Source of the DNA: Synechocystis sp. LKSZ1
Lineage (GTDB): Bacteria; Cyanobacteriota; Cyanobacteriia; Cyanobacteriales; Microcystaceae
Length of the DNA: 64,000 nt
Assembly (NCBI RefSeq): GCF_040436315.1
Contig: NZ_AP031572.1
Location: 1,364,001-1,428,000 of the forward strand
Reading direction: 5' to 3'
The notes below the pieces were generated by a model. The model was not told the origin of the DNA. It ran no database searches and saw nothing but the letters and a program-made list of their open reading frames with translations. Position numbers and translations under genes: made by a program. Positions 8,094-17,384 of the stretch are shown here, one piece after another. The stretch's first letter is position 1, and each line of letters begins with the position of its first letter.

Positions 8094-9608
8094 ATGCTCA
8101 GTGCTCTCCTGATTTTGCCGACCTGTGGGGCCCTGCTCCTCAGCTTCTGGCCTGGTACCCTCGAGCCGAAACGACTCCGCCAGATCACAGAAATTGTCGC
8201 TGTGGCAACCCTCGCTTGGTCTTTATGGCTGTTGTTTAATTTCGATCTGAGTAATCCCCAATTTCAATTTGAGGAATATTTACCCTGGTTACCACCCCTG
8301 GGTCTAAGCTATAGTCTGGGTCTAGATGGCCTATCCTTACCCCTAGTCATCCTCAATGGCCTCCTCACCGGCATTGCCATTTATAGTATTGGTTTTGATT
8401 TAGACCGTCCACGACTTTACTACGCCCTAATTTTGCTTATTAATGCGGGAATTTCAGGGGCCTTGATGGCGGAAAATCTTTTGCTTTTTATTATTTTTTA
8501 CGAATTAGAACTGATTCCCTTCTATTTAATGATTGCCATTTGGGGCGGAGAAAAACGGGGCTATGCATCCATTAAATTCCTGCTCTATACAGCCATCTCG
8601 GGTCTCTTAGTTTTAATTGCCTTTTTGGGCATTGGTTTTCTCGGTAATCAAGGCACCTTTGATTACAGTCAACTTTCAACAGAAAACTTTAGTGACAGCG
8701 CTAAACTGATTCTCCTGACCTTAGTTTTGGTTGGTTTTGGTATCAAGATTCCTCTAGTTCCCCTCCATACTTGGTTACCTGATGCCTACACTGAAGCCTC
8801 TCCGGCAACGGCCATTCTGCTGGGGGGAATTTTAGCCAAGTTGGGAACCTATGGCCTGATTCGTTTTGGACTGCAACTCTTTCCCCAGACCTGGGTCCAA
8901 CTTGCCCCCATTCTAGCCATTGTCGGGACGATCACCGTTCTCTACGGGGCCTTGGCGGCCATTGCCCAAAAAGACATTAAGCGGATGGTGGCCTATAGTT
9001 CCATTGGGCACATGGGCTACATCCTCGTGGCGGCGGCGGCGGGAACTGAGCTCAGCGTCCTGGGGGCCGTAGCCCAGATGATTAGCCATGGTCTGATCTT
9101 GGCCCTGTTGTTCCACCTAGTCGGGATTGTAGAGCGCAAAGTGGGTACTCGTGACCTAGATACCCTAAACGGTCTAATGAATCCCATCCGGGGCCTGCCC
9201 CTCACCAGTGCCCTATTGATTACGGCGGGCATGGCCAGTGCCGGAATTCCTGGACTGGTGGGCTTTGCGGCAGAATTTATCGTCTTTCAAGGGAGTTTTG
9301 CCACCTTTCCCATTCCCACCCTCCTGTGCATTATTGCCTCGGGTTTGACCGCTGTATATTTCGTGATTTTGCTTAATCGCACCTGCTTCGGCCGCTTAGA
9401 TAATCAGCGGGCCTACTATCCCAAGGTATTGACCTCGGAAATGGTACCGGCCCTGGTGCTGACCGCGATTATCTTCTTCCTCGGTATCCAGCCTAATTTC
9501 CTGGTGAAATGGATTGAACCGACCACTGATTCTTTTATTGCCCAGTTTCCTAGCAGTCCAACGCTAGCCCAACAAGAGGCCCCAAAAATCGGCTCCCAGG
9601 CCAGCTAA
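8094..9608 (+). CDS. ndhD3: NDH-1MS subunit NdhD3
   Basis: This is a NuoM-type proton-translocating subunit of 504 residues with about 14 membrane helices. The antiporter signature is intact: the YELELIPFYLMIAIWGG helix with its conserved Glu, VGFGIKIPLVPLHTWLPDAYTEASPATAILL, and the AQKDIKRMVAYSSIGHMGYI segment. It pairs with NdhF3 to form the distal membrane arm of the high-affinity, inducible CO2-uptake complex. It lies second in the three-gene operon, 48 bases before cupA. The D3 subtype is inferred from gene order. Confidence 0.95.
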   Translation: MLSALLILPTCGALLLSFWPGTLEPKRLRQITEIVAVATLAWSLWLLFNFDLSNPQFQFEEYLPWLPPLGLSYSLGLDGLSLPLVILNGLLTGIAIYSIGFDLDRPRLYYALILLINAGISGALMAENLLLFIIFYELELIPFYLMIAIWGGEKRGYASIKFLLYTAISGLLVLIAFLGIGFLGNQGTFDYSQLSTENFSDSAKLILLTLVLVGFGIKIPLVPLHTWLPDAYTEASPATAILLGGILAKLGTYGLIRFGLQLFPQTWVQLAPILAIVGTITVLYGALAAIAQKDIKRMVAYSSIGHMGYILVAAAAGTELSVLGAVAQMISHGLILALLFHLVGIVERKVGTRDLDTLNGLMNPIRGLPLTSALLITAGMASAGIPGLVGFAAEFIVFQGSFATFPIPTLLCIIASGLTAVYFVILLNRTCFGRLDNQRAYYPKVLTSEMVPALVLTAIIFFLGIQPNFLVKWIEPTTDSFIAQFPSSPTLAQQEAPKIGSQAS

Positions 9609-9656
9609 ACCCTCTGTCTAATTCCATCCTTTCCCCTGTATTGTTCTTCCACTGCC

Positions 9657-10952
9657 ATGACCACTACCCTTGCGCCGACGCCCCTTGCTCCCTCTACCCA
9701 TAAGTACGCCGATGTGATTCACCGCCTTGAATCCGGTGGCTCCATGCTTCCCGATACGCCGGAAAATTTGATGCAGATCATTGGCATCTACAAGGCCTAC
9801 GCCGTGCCCATGGACTTCTACTGGCGGGATTTACTCTACATTGCCGAACAGGTTTTTCTAGAACCCCTACCCTTTTTTAAGTACTTTCTTCCCCAGGAAT
9901 ACCTAGACCTGCCCAACCACTACGCTGGTGATACGGCAGATCTACGGATTTGGCGTGGCCCGGCCACAGCCCATCCGGAACTGCTAGAGTTTATGGAAAA
10001 GGGTAAAACCCGCAAGATGTCCAAACTCTTCCATCACCTCTGGCACGACCGTATTAATATGGAATTTGCCGAGGCCTGTATGCAGGCGATGCTCTGGCAC
10101 GGCCGTGATATGGGTTGGGGCCTGTTTGATGCCTACCTCGACAGTGAAGAATACAAAGCGAATGCCGACCGAGCGATCAAGGCCTACTTCAAAAATAACC
10201 CCGCCATGCTGGCTCTCTATAAACTCTTTCCTGAGATGTTTTTAGAACAGGTTCGGCAACTGTCCTACTATTCCAATCTGGGCCTGTTCTGGGAAGTGAT
10301 GGCCCCGGTCTTTTTTGAAATGTCGGATATCTATGATGAAGGCGGTTTTAAGGGCGTTCCCGATGCCATGAATTTCCTGGTGAACGGTATTTTTGCCATC
10401 GCCGGTCGCCCCATTTACCATCGGGTCAACATCCGGGGGGAATGGTTTGAGATTATTCCCAAATCTAAGGGGTTTACCTGGCTCTACGAGGCGGCCCTGC
10501 CCTACGTGGAAGCCGTATTTTATCGCACATCTCCCTTTCGGGGGACAAAATCCTACAATGCCCAAGCCAAACAGGTTCCGGATGAGCAAAAGGATTTCCA
10601 TTACGGTATTCTCTACGCTGACGTCTTTCCCGTTGGCACGGCCGGTATTCCCCCGACCCTGCTAATGGATGATATGTACCATTTTTTGCCAGATTATCTG
10701 ATAAAGTACTATCAACAGCATTGCCGTAGTGAAGACGATATGTTGATCCAGTTGGGTATTACCTTCCAGCGCTCCATGTATAATGTCACCTCGGCGGTGA
10801 TCCAGGCCCTGCGAACCGCATTGTTGTACCCCTTGGATGATCCCAATCCACGCCACCGAGCTAAAAATCGGCAATTCTTTGAGGGCCAGATGGATCGTTT
10901 TCTGCGGCCCGAAGCCCGTCTTGGGGACATTCAAAGTCGAGACTATCGATGA
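9657..10952 (+). CDS. cupA: CO2 hydration protein CupA (ChpY)
   Basis: CupA docks on NdhF3/NdhD3 on the cytoplasmic side of the NDH-1MS complex and takes part in CO2 hydration, a carbonic-anhydrase-like reaction with a zinc ion reported at its interface. The 431-residue soluble protein matches the CO2 hydration family throughout, for example GSMLPDTPENLMQIIGIYKAY at the N-terminus and the His-rich LFHHLWHDRINMEFAEA region near residue 125. It closes the operon; a strong terminator follows about 55 bases downstream. The usual fourth gene cupS is not found behind it. Confidence 0.94.
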   Translation: MTTTLAPTPLAPSTHKYADVIHRLESGGSMLPDTPENLMQIIGIYKAYAVPMDFYWRDLLYIAEQVFLEPLPFFKYFLPQEYLDLPNHYAGDTADLRIWRGPATAHPELLEFMEKGKTRKMSKLFHHLWHDRINMEFAEACMQAMLWHGRDMGWGLFDAYLDSEEYKANADRAIKAYFKNNPAMLALYKLFPEMFLEQVRQLSYYSNLGLFWEVMAPVFFEMSDIYDEGGFKGVPDAMNFLVNGIFAIAGRPIYHRVNIRGEWFEIIPKSKGFTWLYEAALPYVEAVFYRTSPFRGTKSYNAQAKQVPDEQKDFHYGILYADVFPVGTAGIPPTLLMDDMYHFLPDYLIKYYQQHCRSEDDMLIQLGITFQRSMYNVTSAVIQALRTALLYPLDDPNPRHRAKNRQFFEGQMDRFLRPEARLGDIQSRDYR

Positions 10953-11006
10953 AATCAGGATCACTCAATCGAAATCTAGGGCGGCTACAACACCACAGCT
11001 CAGACT

Positions 11007-11045
11007 GCTCAATCCCCCAATCCTGGGGGACTGAGCCATATTTTT
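11007..11045 (+). terminator. Rho-independent terminator of the ndhF3-ndhD3-cupA operon
   Basis: A stem is formed by GCTCA-A-TCCCCCA and TGGGGGA-C-TGAGC, 12 base pairs with one internal mismatch and an ATCC loop (11020-11023). It is followed by CATATTTTT. The GC-rich stem plus the T run, 55 bases after the cupA stop, is a convincing terminator. Confidence 0.8.
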
Positions 11046-11269
11046 AATCCTAGCTATGCCATCTATATCGCATCTCATAAATGGAGAGTTGTTGCAGGCA
11101 ATGACAAAGACGAATAATTGTTAATGCAATAATTGTCTTTCTGTTGCTGCCTACTATATAATGAGTACGGTCTGGAGCCGACAAAGTTGGCAACAATGGC
11201 TATTGTTGGGCAATGATAGGGATTGAGCTGAAGGAGTCATGGGGACTCCAAATCAGCACTTTAAGCTAT
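11046..11269. other. Non-coding gap between cupA and murE with an imperfect inverted repeat
   Basis: No cupS-like or other plausible reading frame is seen between the cupA terminator and the end of murE. An imperfect dyad spans about 11098-11147: GCAATGACAAAGAC on the left faces GTCTTTCTGTTGC on the right, with an inner AATAATTG/CAATAATT pair. It could be a hairpin terminator for a minus-strand transcript or a small RNA fold; neither is shown. Confidence 0.35.
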
Positions 11270-12760
11270 TCAACTCAAGCGGAGTTCCAGGGCCGCTCGG
11301 GCCTGTTCCCGGTCATCGAAGTGGACTTTTTCTGTGCCCAGAATTTGATAATCTTCATGGCCCTTGCCTGCAATTAAAACTCCATCGCCGGGCCGCGCTT
11401 CTCGAATGGCCTGGCGAATGGCCGTGGCCCGGTCTGCCAAAACAAGGGGGTTTTTCTCTGGAGCAATACCGGTCAAAATATCGCCCAGAATTTGTTCTGG
11501 GTCTTCAGTACGAGGATTGTCGGAAGTCACAACTGCTATGTCGGCTAATTCCGCCGCAATTTGGCCCATTATCGGTCGCTTGGTACGGTCTCGGTCTCCC
11601 CCGCAGCCAAAAACACAGATCAACCGGCCCTTAACGAAGGGACGAAAGGCCTTGATAGCATTTTCGAGACTATCGGGGGTATGGGCATAATCCACGATCA
11701 CACTAATATCCTGATCGGGCTGAATCTGCACCCGTTCCATCCGGCCCGGTACGGCGACAAAGTGGGGCAGGGCCTGGAGCATCGCTTGGGGATCTAGCCC
11801 GAGGTGAGTGCCGGCGGCCAGGGCCGCGAGCAGATTGGCCAAATTAAACTGGCCCACTAGGGGAGAAATGAAAGGAAAGGCCCCCTGGGGAGTGACGAGG
11901 GTACCTTGAACCCCGTTCGGGCCGTAGGTTAGGTCACGGGTATGGAAGTCGGCCTTGTTATCGTTGACAGCGTAGGTAAAGACTTGGGAGGGAGAAAGGC
12001 GCTCAATTAACTTGCGGCCGTAGGGGTCTTCCCGATTAAGAATTGCCCGGCCCTGGAGGTAATGTTCTTCAAACAGCAGGGCCTTAGCCGCGAAATATTC
12101 CTCCATGGTTTCGTGGAAGTCGAGGTGGTCTTGGGTCAGATTAGTAAAAACGGCACAGGCAAACTCACAGCCTTTAACCCGGCCTTGGGCCAGGGCATGG
12201 GAACTTACTTCCATCACAGCGTATTGATTGCCGGCATCCCGCGCCGCTCCGAGTTGCTGTTGGAGTTCGGGGGCAAAGGGGGTGGTATGGAGGGCCGTTT
12301 GTTGAAACCCCGGCCAGCGGGTGTAGAGGGTTCCGAGTAAGGCCGTGGGGCGTTGACTGGCCTGGAGAAAGTATTCGATCAGGTGACTGGTGGTAGTTTT
12401 ACCGTTGGTGCCCGTCACACCCACCAATTTCAGGGCCTGACTGGGATAACCATAAAACTTGGCCGCAATCTGGGCACAGGCCGTCACCATATCCGTTGCT
12501 GTAATCACACAAGCGGTTGCAGGGGCCGGGTACTTGGCCAGGGCCTGGGGCGTTACTAAGGCCGCCATGGCCCCGGCTTCGAGGGCACTGGGCCAAAATT
12601 CTCCCCCATCCACCCTCGTACCGGGCATGCCGATGAAGAGAGAACCGGTAGGACAGGCGTGAGAATTCGTACTCAGGGCCGTAATAGATTGGTCTAGGTG
12701 GGGGTGGTTACTGGCCTGAACGCCAGGGATGTCTGCTAAGAGATCGCGCAAGGTGGTCAT
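11270..12760 (-). CDS. murE: UDP-N-acetylmuramoyl-tripeptide synthetase MurE
   Basis: MurE is the cytoplasmic ligase that adds the third residue to UDP-MurNAc-L-Ala-D-Glu during peptidoglycan synthesis. The 496-residue protein has the three Mur ligase domains: an N-terminal UDP-binding part (about 1-105), the ATP-binding centre with GVTGTNGKTTTSHLIEYF near residue 113, and a C-terminal domain with TSDNPRTEDP. The DNPR motif is the known marker for meso-diaminopimelate specificity. ATG at 12760 gives the usual start. folD lies 56 bases further along on the same strand, upstream in transcription. Confidence 0.96.
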   Translation of the reverse strand: MTTLRDLLADIPGVQASNHPHLDQSITALSTNSHACPTGSLFIGMPGTRVDGGEFWPSALEAGAMAALVTPQALAKYPAPATACVITATDMVTACAQIAAKFYGYPSQALKLVGVTGTNGKTTTSHLIEYFLQASQRPTALLGTLYTRWPGFQQTALHTTPFAPELQQQLGAARDAGNQYAVMEVSSHALAQGRVKGCEFACAVFTNLTQDHLDFHETMEEYFAAKALLFEEHYLQGRAILNREDPYGRKLIERLSPSQVFTYAVNDNKADFHTRDLTYGPNGVQGTLVTPQGAFPFISPLVGQFNLANLLAALAAGTHLGLDPQAMLQALPHFVAVPGRMERVQIQPDQDISVIVDYAHTPDSLENAIKAFRPFVKGRLICVFGCGGDRDRTKRPIMGQIAAELADIAVVTSDNPRTEDPEQILGDILTGIAPEKNPLVLADRATAIRQAIREARPGDGVLIAGKGHEDYQILGTEKVHFDDREQARAALELRLS

Positions 12761-12815
12761 AAAGGTTGCTACCCAATACAGTGCATTTTTGCGGTGTTGA
12801 ACTGATTTTCTGGGT

Positions 12816-13703
12816 TTAGGTTCCAGCCGCCCACTGTTTGAGGTAGCTGGCGACGGTATTTTGCAGAAGCATGGCCACGGTCATGGGGCCAATGCCGCCG
12901 GGAACGGGGGTAATGTAGCTCGCCAGCGGGGCTACGGTGTCAAAGTCCACATCCCCCACCAATTTGGCCTTGCCGTCGGGGAGACTAATCCGATTAATAC
13001 CCACATCGATAACGATGGCCCCCGGTTTAACCATATCTGCCGTTACCAATTGCGGTTTGCCAATGGCGGCGACCAGGATATCGGCCTGGCGAGTGAGGTC
13101 AGCTAGATTGCGGGTGTGGGAATGGGCGATGGTGACTGTTGCATTTTTTTCGAGCAACATCAGGGCCAGGGGTTTGCCGACTAAAATACTCCGGCCTAGT
13201 ACCACAGCGGTTTTACCAGCCAGTTCAAGGTTGTATTCCGTCAACAGACGCATCACGCCAGCGGGGGTACAACTGCGGAGGCCGGCTTCGCCCCGCACGA
13301 GATGACCGAGGTTAACCGGATGCAGGCCATCGGCATCTTTTTCAGGCGCAATGGTGTGGAGCAGGGCCACGGCATCCAGGTGGGGCGGTAGGGGCAGTTG
13401 AACTAGGATGCCATCCACGCGCGGGTCTTGGTTCAGGTCTTGAATCACGGCCTCGAGTTCTTCCTGGGAGGTATGTTCAGGAAAATGACAGCCAAAAGAA
13501 TTGATACCAATTTTTTCACAGGCCAATTCTTTATTTCGCACATAGACAGCACTGGCGGGGTTTTCCCCTACCATCAATACCGCTAACCCTGGGGCACGAC
13601 TGACTTGGGGGGCCAGGGTGGCAATTTCCGCCTGGAGTTCTCCTTGCATTTTTTGGGCGAGGGCTTTACCGTCCAGGATTTGGGGAGAGGCCGCTGGGGA
13701 CAT
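12816..13703 (-). CDS. folD: Bifunctional methylenetetrahydrofolate dehydrogenase/cyclohydrolase FolD
   Basis: FolD interconverts 5,10-methylene-, methenyl- and 10-formyl-tetrahydrofolate using NADP in the cytoplasm. The 295 residues show the family motifs in order: [14 protein letters not shown] with the catalytic Tyr-Lys area (about 54-67), [22 protein letters not shown]-type [12 protein letters not shown], the cofactor motif [18 protein letters not shown], and [18 protein letters not shown] near the end. The ATG at 13703 is preceded by a divergent 200-base region shared with the CoA-transferase/GNAT gene. Confidence 0.96.
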   Translation of the reverse strand: MSPAASPQILDGKALAQKMQGELQAEIATLAPQVSRAPGLAVLMVGENPASAVYVRNKELACEKIGINSFGCHFPEHTSQEELEAVIQDLNQDPRVDGILVQLPLPPHLDAVALLHTIAPEKDADGLHPVNLGHLVRGEAGLRSCTPAGVMRLLTEYNLELAGKTAVVLGRSILVGKPLALMLLEKNATVTIAHSHTRNLADLTRQADILVAAIGKPQLVTADMVKPGAIVIDVGINRISLPDGKAKLVGDVDFDTVAPLASYITPVPGGIGPMTVAMLLQNTVASYLKQWAAGT

Positions 13704-13906
13704 AGAAGGTTTGCTGAAACGTCATCTCCCAGCTTAGAAAACTTTTGACGGATTCCAACAGGCCGACGCAAAATTTCACCTTTGATTTTGGATTAGGGTA
13801 AAAGCCCACCAGCTTTCGTTGCGGGCAAGCTTAGAATTGCTCTGTCAAGGATCATCCTGTCTAAGCCTGGCTATGATTGAGGCAACTCCCGCGGAGCGCC
13901 GAACCC

Positions 13907-15796
13907 ATGACCGCCGACCTGCTTGCCCAACTCCAGGCGACCTATCCCCAGAAATTTGCCCCAATAGCCCAGATTTTTAGCCGGATTCATCGGGGTGACC
14001 ATCTTTTCATCAGTACAGCCTGTGGAGAACCCCAATACTTGGTGCAGTCCCTGGTGGATTACGTCCAGGAACATCCCAAGGCCCTGTTTGATACAGAAGT
14101 TTTTCAGGTCTGGAGCCTCGGCTTGGCCCCCTACACCGATAGCAAGTTTGAGCGCAATTTTCGCCATAATTCCTTTTTTATTGGCCACCATACCCGTGAG
14201 GCGATTAACCAAGGCCTGGCAGACTATACGCCGATTTTTCTCTCCCAAATTCCCCGCCTTTTCCAAGATGGCCTGGTCTGTGTCGATGTGGCCCTGATCC
14301 AAACGTCCTATCCTGATGCCCACGGCTACCTCAACCTGGGGGTCAGTGTGGATATTGTCAAAGCCGCCGTCGAGCAAGCTTCTCTGGTGATTGCCCAAAT
14401 GAATCGCTTTGTGCCCCGCATCCATGGGGATGGGTTTTTACCCATCGAAGCCGTAGATTATCTCCTGCCCTATGATGAACCCCTATTGGAGTATGAAACC
14501 GGCACCAATGATCGTTTAGCCCAGAGCATCGGTACCTATGTGGCCAGCCTAATCCGGGATGGTGATACCCTCCAGGTCGGCTACGGTAGTATTCCCAATC
14601 AGATTCTGGCCCATCTCGACCACAAAAAACACCTGGGCATCCACACGGAACTCCTCTCTGATGGCATTATGCACCTCCTTCAGCAGGGGGTGATTGATAA
14701 CAGTCGCAAGACCCAAAATCGTGGCAAGGTGGTGGCGACCTTTGCCATGGGAAACGCCCAGACCTACCAGGCCCTGCACGATAACCCTGCCATTGAATTT
14801 AGAACGGTGGACTATACCAACAATCCCCTGGTAATCGCCCAGCATGACAATATGGTGGCCATTAACAGCGCCCTGGCGGTGGATCTGACGGGCCAGGCCT
14901 CAGCGGAATCCATAGGCTATCATTTCTATAGTGGCATTGGGGGCCAGGCTGATTTTATGCGGGGAGCCGTGCTGGCCTACCAGGGCCGCAGTATTCTGAC
15001 CCTAGCCTCAACGGCGGAGAACGAAACCCTTTCCCGGATTGTGCCCTTTCTCCCAGAAGGGGTCGGCATTACCCTCAACCGGGGAGATATCCACTACGTT
15101 GTTACCGAGTACGGCATTGCTTACCTGCACGGCAAAAATATCCGGGAACGGGCCATGGAGTTGATTGCCATTGCCCATCCCAAATTTCGTCCTTGGTTAA
15201 TTGCCGAGGCCAAGAAACACCACCTGATCTACGCCGACCAGGCCTTTATTGTGGGCCAGGCCGGGGAATACCCCCAGGCCTTAGAAACCTATCGAACCAC
15301 CCGTACTGGCCGTGAACTCTGGCTCCGTCCCGTCAAAATTAGTGATGAATCGCGGCTAAAGGAATTTTTCCATGTCCTTTCCGATGAAACCCTCGTGCGG
15401 CGCTTTATGTCCACCCGCACCGATATGCCCCACTGCCGCCTACAGACCTTCGCCGTAATTGACTTTAGTGAGGAATTGGTGTTGTTAGCTATTGATGCCC
15501 AGGCTACCCCGGAAACGATCCTGGGGGTGGGCCAGTATAGCCTCAATAGCGACAGCCACACCGCCGAAGTGGCCCTGGTTGTCCGGGATGATGTGCATAA
15601 TCAGGGTATTGGGCTGGAACTCCTACGTTACTTAACCTTTCTGGCTAAAAAGCAGGGCCTATTGGGCTTTACCGCCGAAGTCATGCTCGATAATCGGGCC
15701 ATGATCCATCTTTTTGAAAAAATGGGCTTTGAGATCCAGCGCCGCATGAGCGGAGGCGTCTACAGTCTCACCATGGCCTTTCGTCCCACGGCCTAG
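13907..15796 (+). CDS. Acetyl-CoA hydrolase/transferase-GNAT acetyltransferase fusion
   Basis: Residues about 1-445 form a CoA-transferase of the acetyl-CoA hydrolase/4-hydroxybutyrate CoA-transferase type (STACGEPQYLVQSLVDYV, then GYGSIPNQILAHL and YSGIGGQADFMRGA). The last 165 residues are a GNAT domain (WLRPVKISDESRLKEFFHVLSDETLVRRF, and an acetyl-CoA loop region around VVRDDVHNQGIGLELLRYL). The fusion suggests coupled acyl-CoA use and acylation, possibly of proteins as in Pat-like enzymes. The substrate is unknown. ATG at 13907 is preferred; an in-frame TTG at 13877 would add ten residues. Confidence 0.88.
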   Translation: MTADLLAQLQATYPQKFAPIAQIFSRIHRGDHLFISTACGEPQYLVQSLVDYVQEHPKALFDTEVFQVWSLGLAPYTDSKFERNFRHNSFFIGHHTREAINQGLADYTPIFLSQIPRLFQDGLVCVDVALIQTSYPDAHGYLNLGVSVDIVKAAVEQASLVIAQMNRFVPRIHGDGFLPIEAVDYLLPYDEPLLEYETGTNDRLAQSIGTYVASLIRDGDTLQVGYGSIPNQILAHLDHKKHLGIHTELLSDGIMHLLQQGVIDNSRKTQNRGKVVATFAMGNAQTYQALHDNPAIEFRTVDYTNNPLVIAQHDNMVAINSALAVDLTGQASAESIGYHFYSGIGGQADFMRGAVLAYQGRSILTLASTAENETLSRIVPFLPEGVGITLNRGDIHYVVTEYGIAYLHGKNIRERAMELIAIAHPKFRPWLIAEAKKHHLIYADQAFIVGQAGEYPQALETYRTTRTGRELWLRPVKISDESRLKEFFHVLSDETLVRRFMSTRTDMPHCRLQTFAVIDFSEELVLLAIDAQATPETILGVGQYSLNSDSHTAEVALVVRDDVHNQGIGLELLRYLTFLAKKQGLLGFTAEVMLDNRAMIHLFEKMGFEIQRRMSGGVYSLTMAFRPTA

Positions 15797-15960
15797 TGCA
15801 GGGGGCCCGACAGGAGGGCCTAGAAGTGCTAAAAATCCCTGGGCATCTTAACTGATCGTTAAGGATTTGCGCTAAACTGATAATCTAGAAATAATTCTTA
15901 ACTTAGACCCTAATCCTAAATTTTACTCTTTATTATCTTAAATTCTAGGTCTAATTTTCT

Positions 15961-16497
15961 ATGACAAATAGTAATGGGTTTCCTTATCTTAAGGAACGTC
16001 TTTCCATTTTTGTTGATGGAAATAATATGTTTTACGCCCAGCAAAAGAATGGCTGGTTTTTCGACCCACGTCGGGTGTTAGAGTACTTCACCAACGATCC
16101 GGGCGTGAGCTTAATTAATGCTTTTTGGTACACGGGTCTAAAAGATTCCCAGGATCAACGGGGATTTAGAGATGCTCTCATTAGCTTGGGCTATACGGTA
16201 AGAACTAAAATTTTAAAAGAATATTATGATGACAATTCGGGTCGTTACTCCCAAAAGGCGAATTTAGATATTGAAATTGTTGTTGATATGTTTAATACTG
16301 TTGATCAGTACGACCGTGTGATTCTTTTCAGCGGAGACGGCGATTTTGAGCGGGCCATTGAACTCCTGCGCTCTAAAAATACGCACATTACTGTGGTTTC
16401 AACGGAGGGCATGATTGCTCGAGAACTTCGTAATGCTACCGACCGCTACATTGACCTCAACGATATCCGCAGTTTTATTGAAAAGAACGACTACTGA
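15961..16497 (+). CDS. LabA-like NYN domain protein (DUF88)
   Basis: This 178-residue PIN-like NYN protein carries the acidic residues of the putative nuclease site: FVDGNNMFYAQ (D19), the LDIEIVVDM stretch, and FSGDGDFERAIELL. The sequence closely follows the cyanobacterial LabA/LALF group; LabA in Synechococcus elongatus takes part in negative feedback of clock-controlled kaiBC expression. Family is clear from motifs; a clock role here is an inference. A 6-bp-stem hairpin (CTTAAC/GTTAAG, 15847-15863) lies in the AT-rich leader about 100 bases upstream. Confidence 0.88.
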   Translation: MTNSNGFPYLKERLSIFVDGNNMFYAQQKNGWFFDPRRVLEYFTNDPGVSLINAFWYTGLKDSQDQRGFRDALISLGYTVRTKILKEYYDDNSGRYSQKANLDIEIVVDMFNTVDQYDRVILFSGDGDFERAIELLRSKNTHITVVSTEGMIARELRNATDRYIDLNDIRSFIEKNDY

Positions 16498-16505
16498 ATT
16501 TCCAT

Positions 16506-16542
16506 AAAAATTGGCCACAGGACAGGCCTCTGACCAACTTTT
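16506..16542. terminator. Bidirectional terminator between the labA-like gene and psaJ
   Basis: An 11-bp stem with two mismatches is formed by TTGGCCACAGG (16511-16521) and CCTCTGACCAA (16527-16537), flanked by AAAAA on the left and CTTTT on the right. It sits between two convergent genes, so it can end transcripts in both directions. Confidence 0.6.
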
Positions 16543-16576
16543 ATACGCACTGAATTATCGAGATAGCAACCGACGG

Positions 16577-16699
16577 CTAGGGATGGAAAAGCAAGTCGGG
16601 ATAAAAGCGATTAAATTCGATCAAGATGCCCGCCGTAAAGGTGAGCAGGGCCATGATTAAAACAGGAGCAGTCGATAAAAACTTAGTCAAACCTTCCAT
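16577..16699 (-). CDS. psaJ: Photosystem I subunit IX (PsaJ)
   Basis: This 40-residue reading frame starts with ATG at 16699 and ends with TAG at 16577. It translates as [20 protein letters not shown] followed by [20 protein letters not shown], which is the PsaJ sequence with its single membrane helix and the conserved [16 protein letters not shown] end. PsaJ binds chlorophyll and carotenoid and stabilises PsaF at the edge of photosystem I. It lies 38 bases downstream of psaF on the same strand, the standard psaF-psaJ operon. Confidence 0.97.
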   Translation of the reverse strand: MEGLTKFLSTAPVLIMALLTFTAGILIEFNRFYPDLLFHP

Positions 16700-16737
16700 A
16701 AAATGAGTCTCCAAAAAGGGTCAGTAAACAAAAAAGT

Positions 16738-17235
16738 CTAGCGAGGTGAAGTCGGAACTTCAGAATCCTTAACCACCAATTGGCCGGAGGTAAATTCCCC
16801 CACAGCGGCGAGGGGCCAGAGGAAACCCGTCAGCATTTTGCTAATGGCCAGGGGCACATTGATTACCACTTCCTGCATTTCTGCATCTTTGCTATCCCGA
16901 ATCGCAATCAGATAGGAGCGGCCGACCCAGCCAATCCAACCTGCAATATAAAGGAATAGAATGCTAGGAATGAGGAAGTCTCCCATATGACTAAAGCGGC
17001 CATCCACAATTAGGTGGGGATAACCTTCAGGGCCACAAAGAGCCGCAGAATAGCGTTCCGCCCGGATCTGTCCGGACTGGGGATCAGCGGTGGTATTGCG
17101 GAAGTTTTTGGCTTTTTGTTGGTAGGCGGGGTTCTCGCTACAGGGGGTCAGGTGAGAAAAGTCCTCCGCCGAAGCAGAAGGAGAAAAATTGAACCACAGC
17201 GTTAGGGCGAGAAGGAAAGCTAACAATTGTTTCAT
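16738..17235 (-). CDS. psaF: Photosystem I subunit III (PsaF)
   Basis: The 165-residue precursor begins with a cleavable signal peptide ([23 protein letters not shown], cut before EDFSHLTPC). The lumenal domain has the two conserved Cys of [10 protein letters not shown] and [18 protein letters not shown] membrane helix follows ([23 protein letters not shown]) and a second hydrophobic C-terminal segment. PsaF helps dock the lumenal donors plastocyanin or cytochrome c6 and lies near the PsaJ/PsaB edge. It is transcribed divergently from tsaD, about 150 bases away, and leads into psaJ. Confidence 0.97.
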   Translation of the reverse strand: MKQLLAFLLALTLWFNFSPSASAEDFSHLTPCSENPAYQQKAKNFRNTTADPQSGQIRAERYSAALCGPEGYPHLIVDGRFSHMGDFLIPSILFLYIAGWIGWVGRSYLIAIRDSKDAEMQEVVINVPLAISKMLTGFLWPLAAVGEFTSGQLVVKDSEVPTSPR

Positions 17236-17384
17236 GAGAATTGTTTCCTTATTGTTATCAAAGACTAAGTTCTTTGGTTGAAAGAGCGAGCAATTCAGTG
17301 GCTGTCGATGTCATCTTACTCTGGGAAGCTTGTAGAGTAAAGATTGGCCCATCAAAATCGTCTTTTGTATCAAACTAGCAGACA

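Noticed and set aside
11239-11634. Plus-strand frame after cupA as a possible cupS
   Set aside because: It runs antisense through the conserved C-terminus of murE and has no resemblance to CupS; its codon pattern follows the opposite frame.
13877-13906. TTG start of the CoA-transferase/GNAT gene
   Set aside because: The ten extra residues are not family-like and ATG at 13907 opens the recognisable domain.
17236-17384. HLR1-type (RpaB) light-response sites before psaF
   Set aside because: Only weak TTAC-like matches were found, with the wrong spacing, so no site is claimed.
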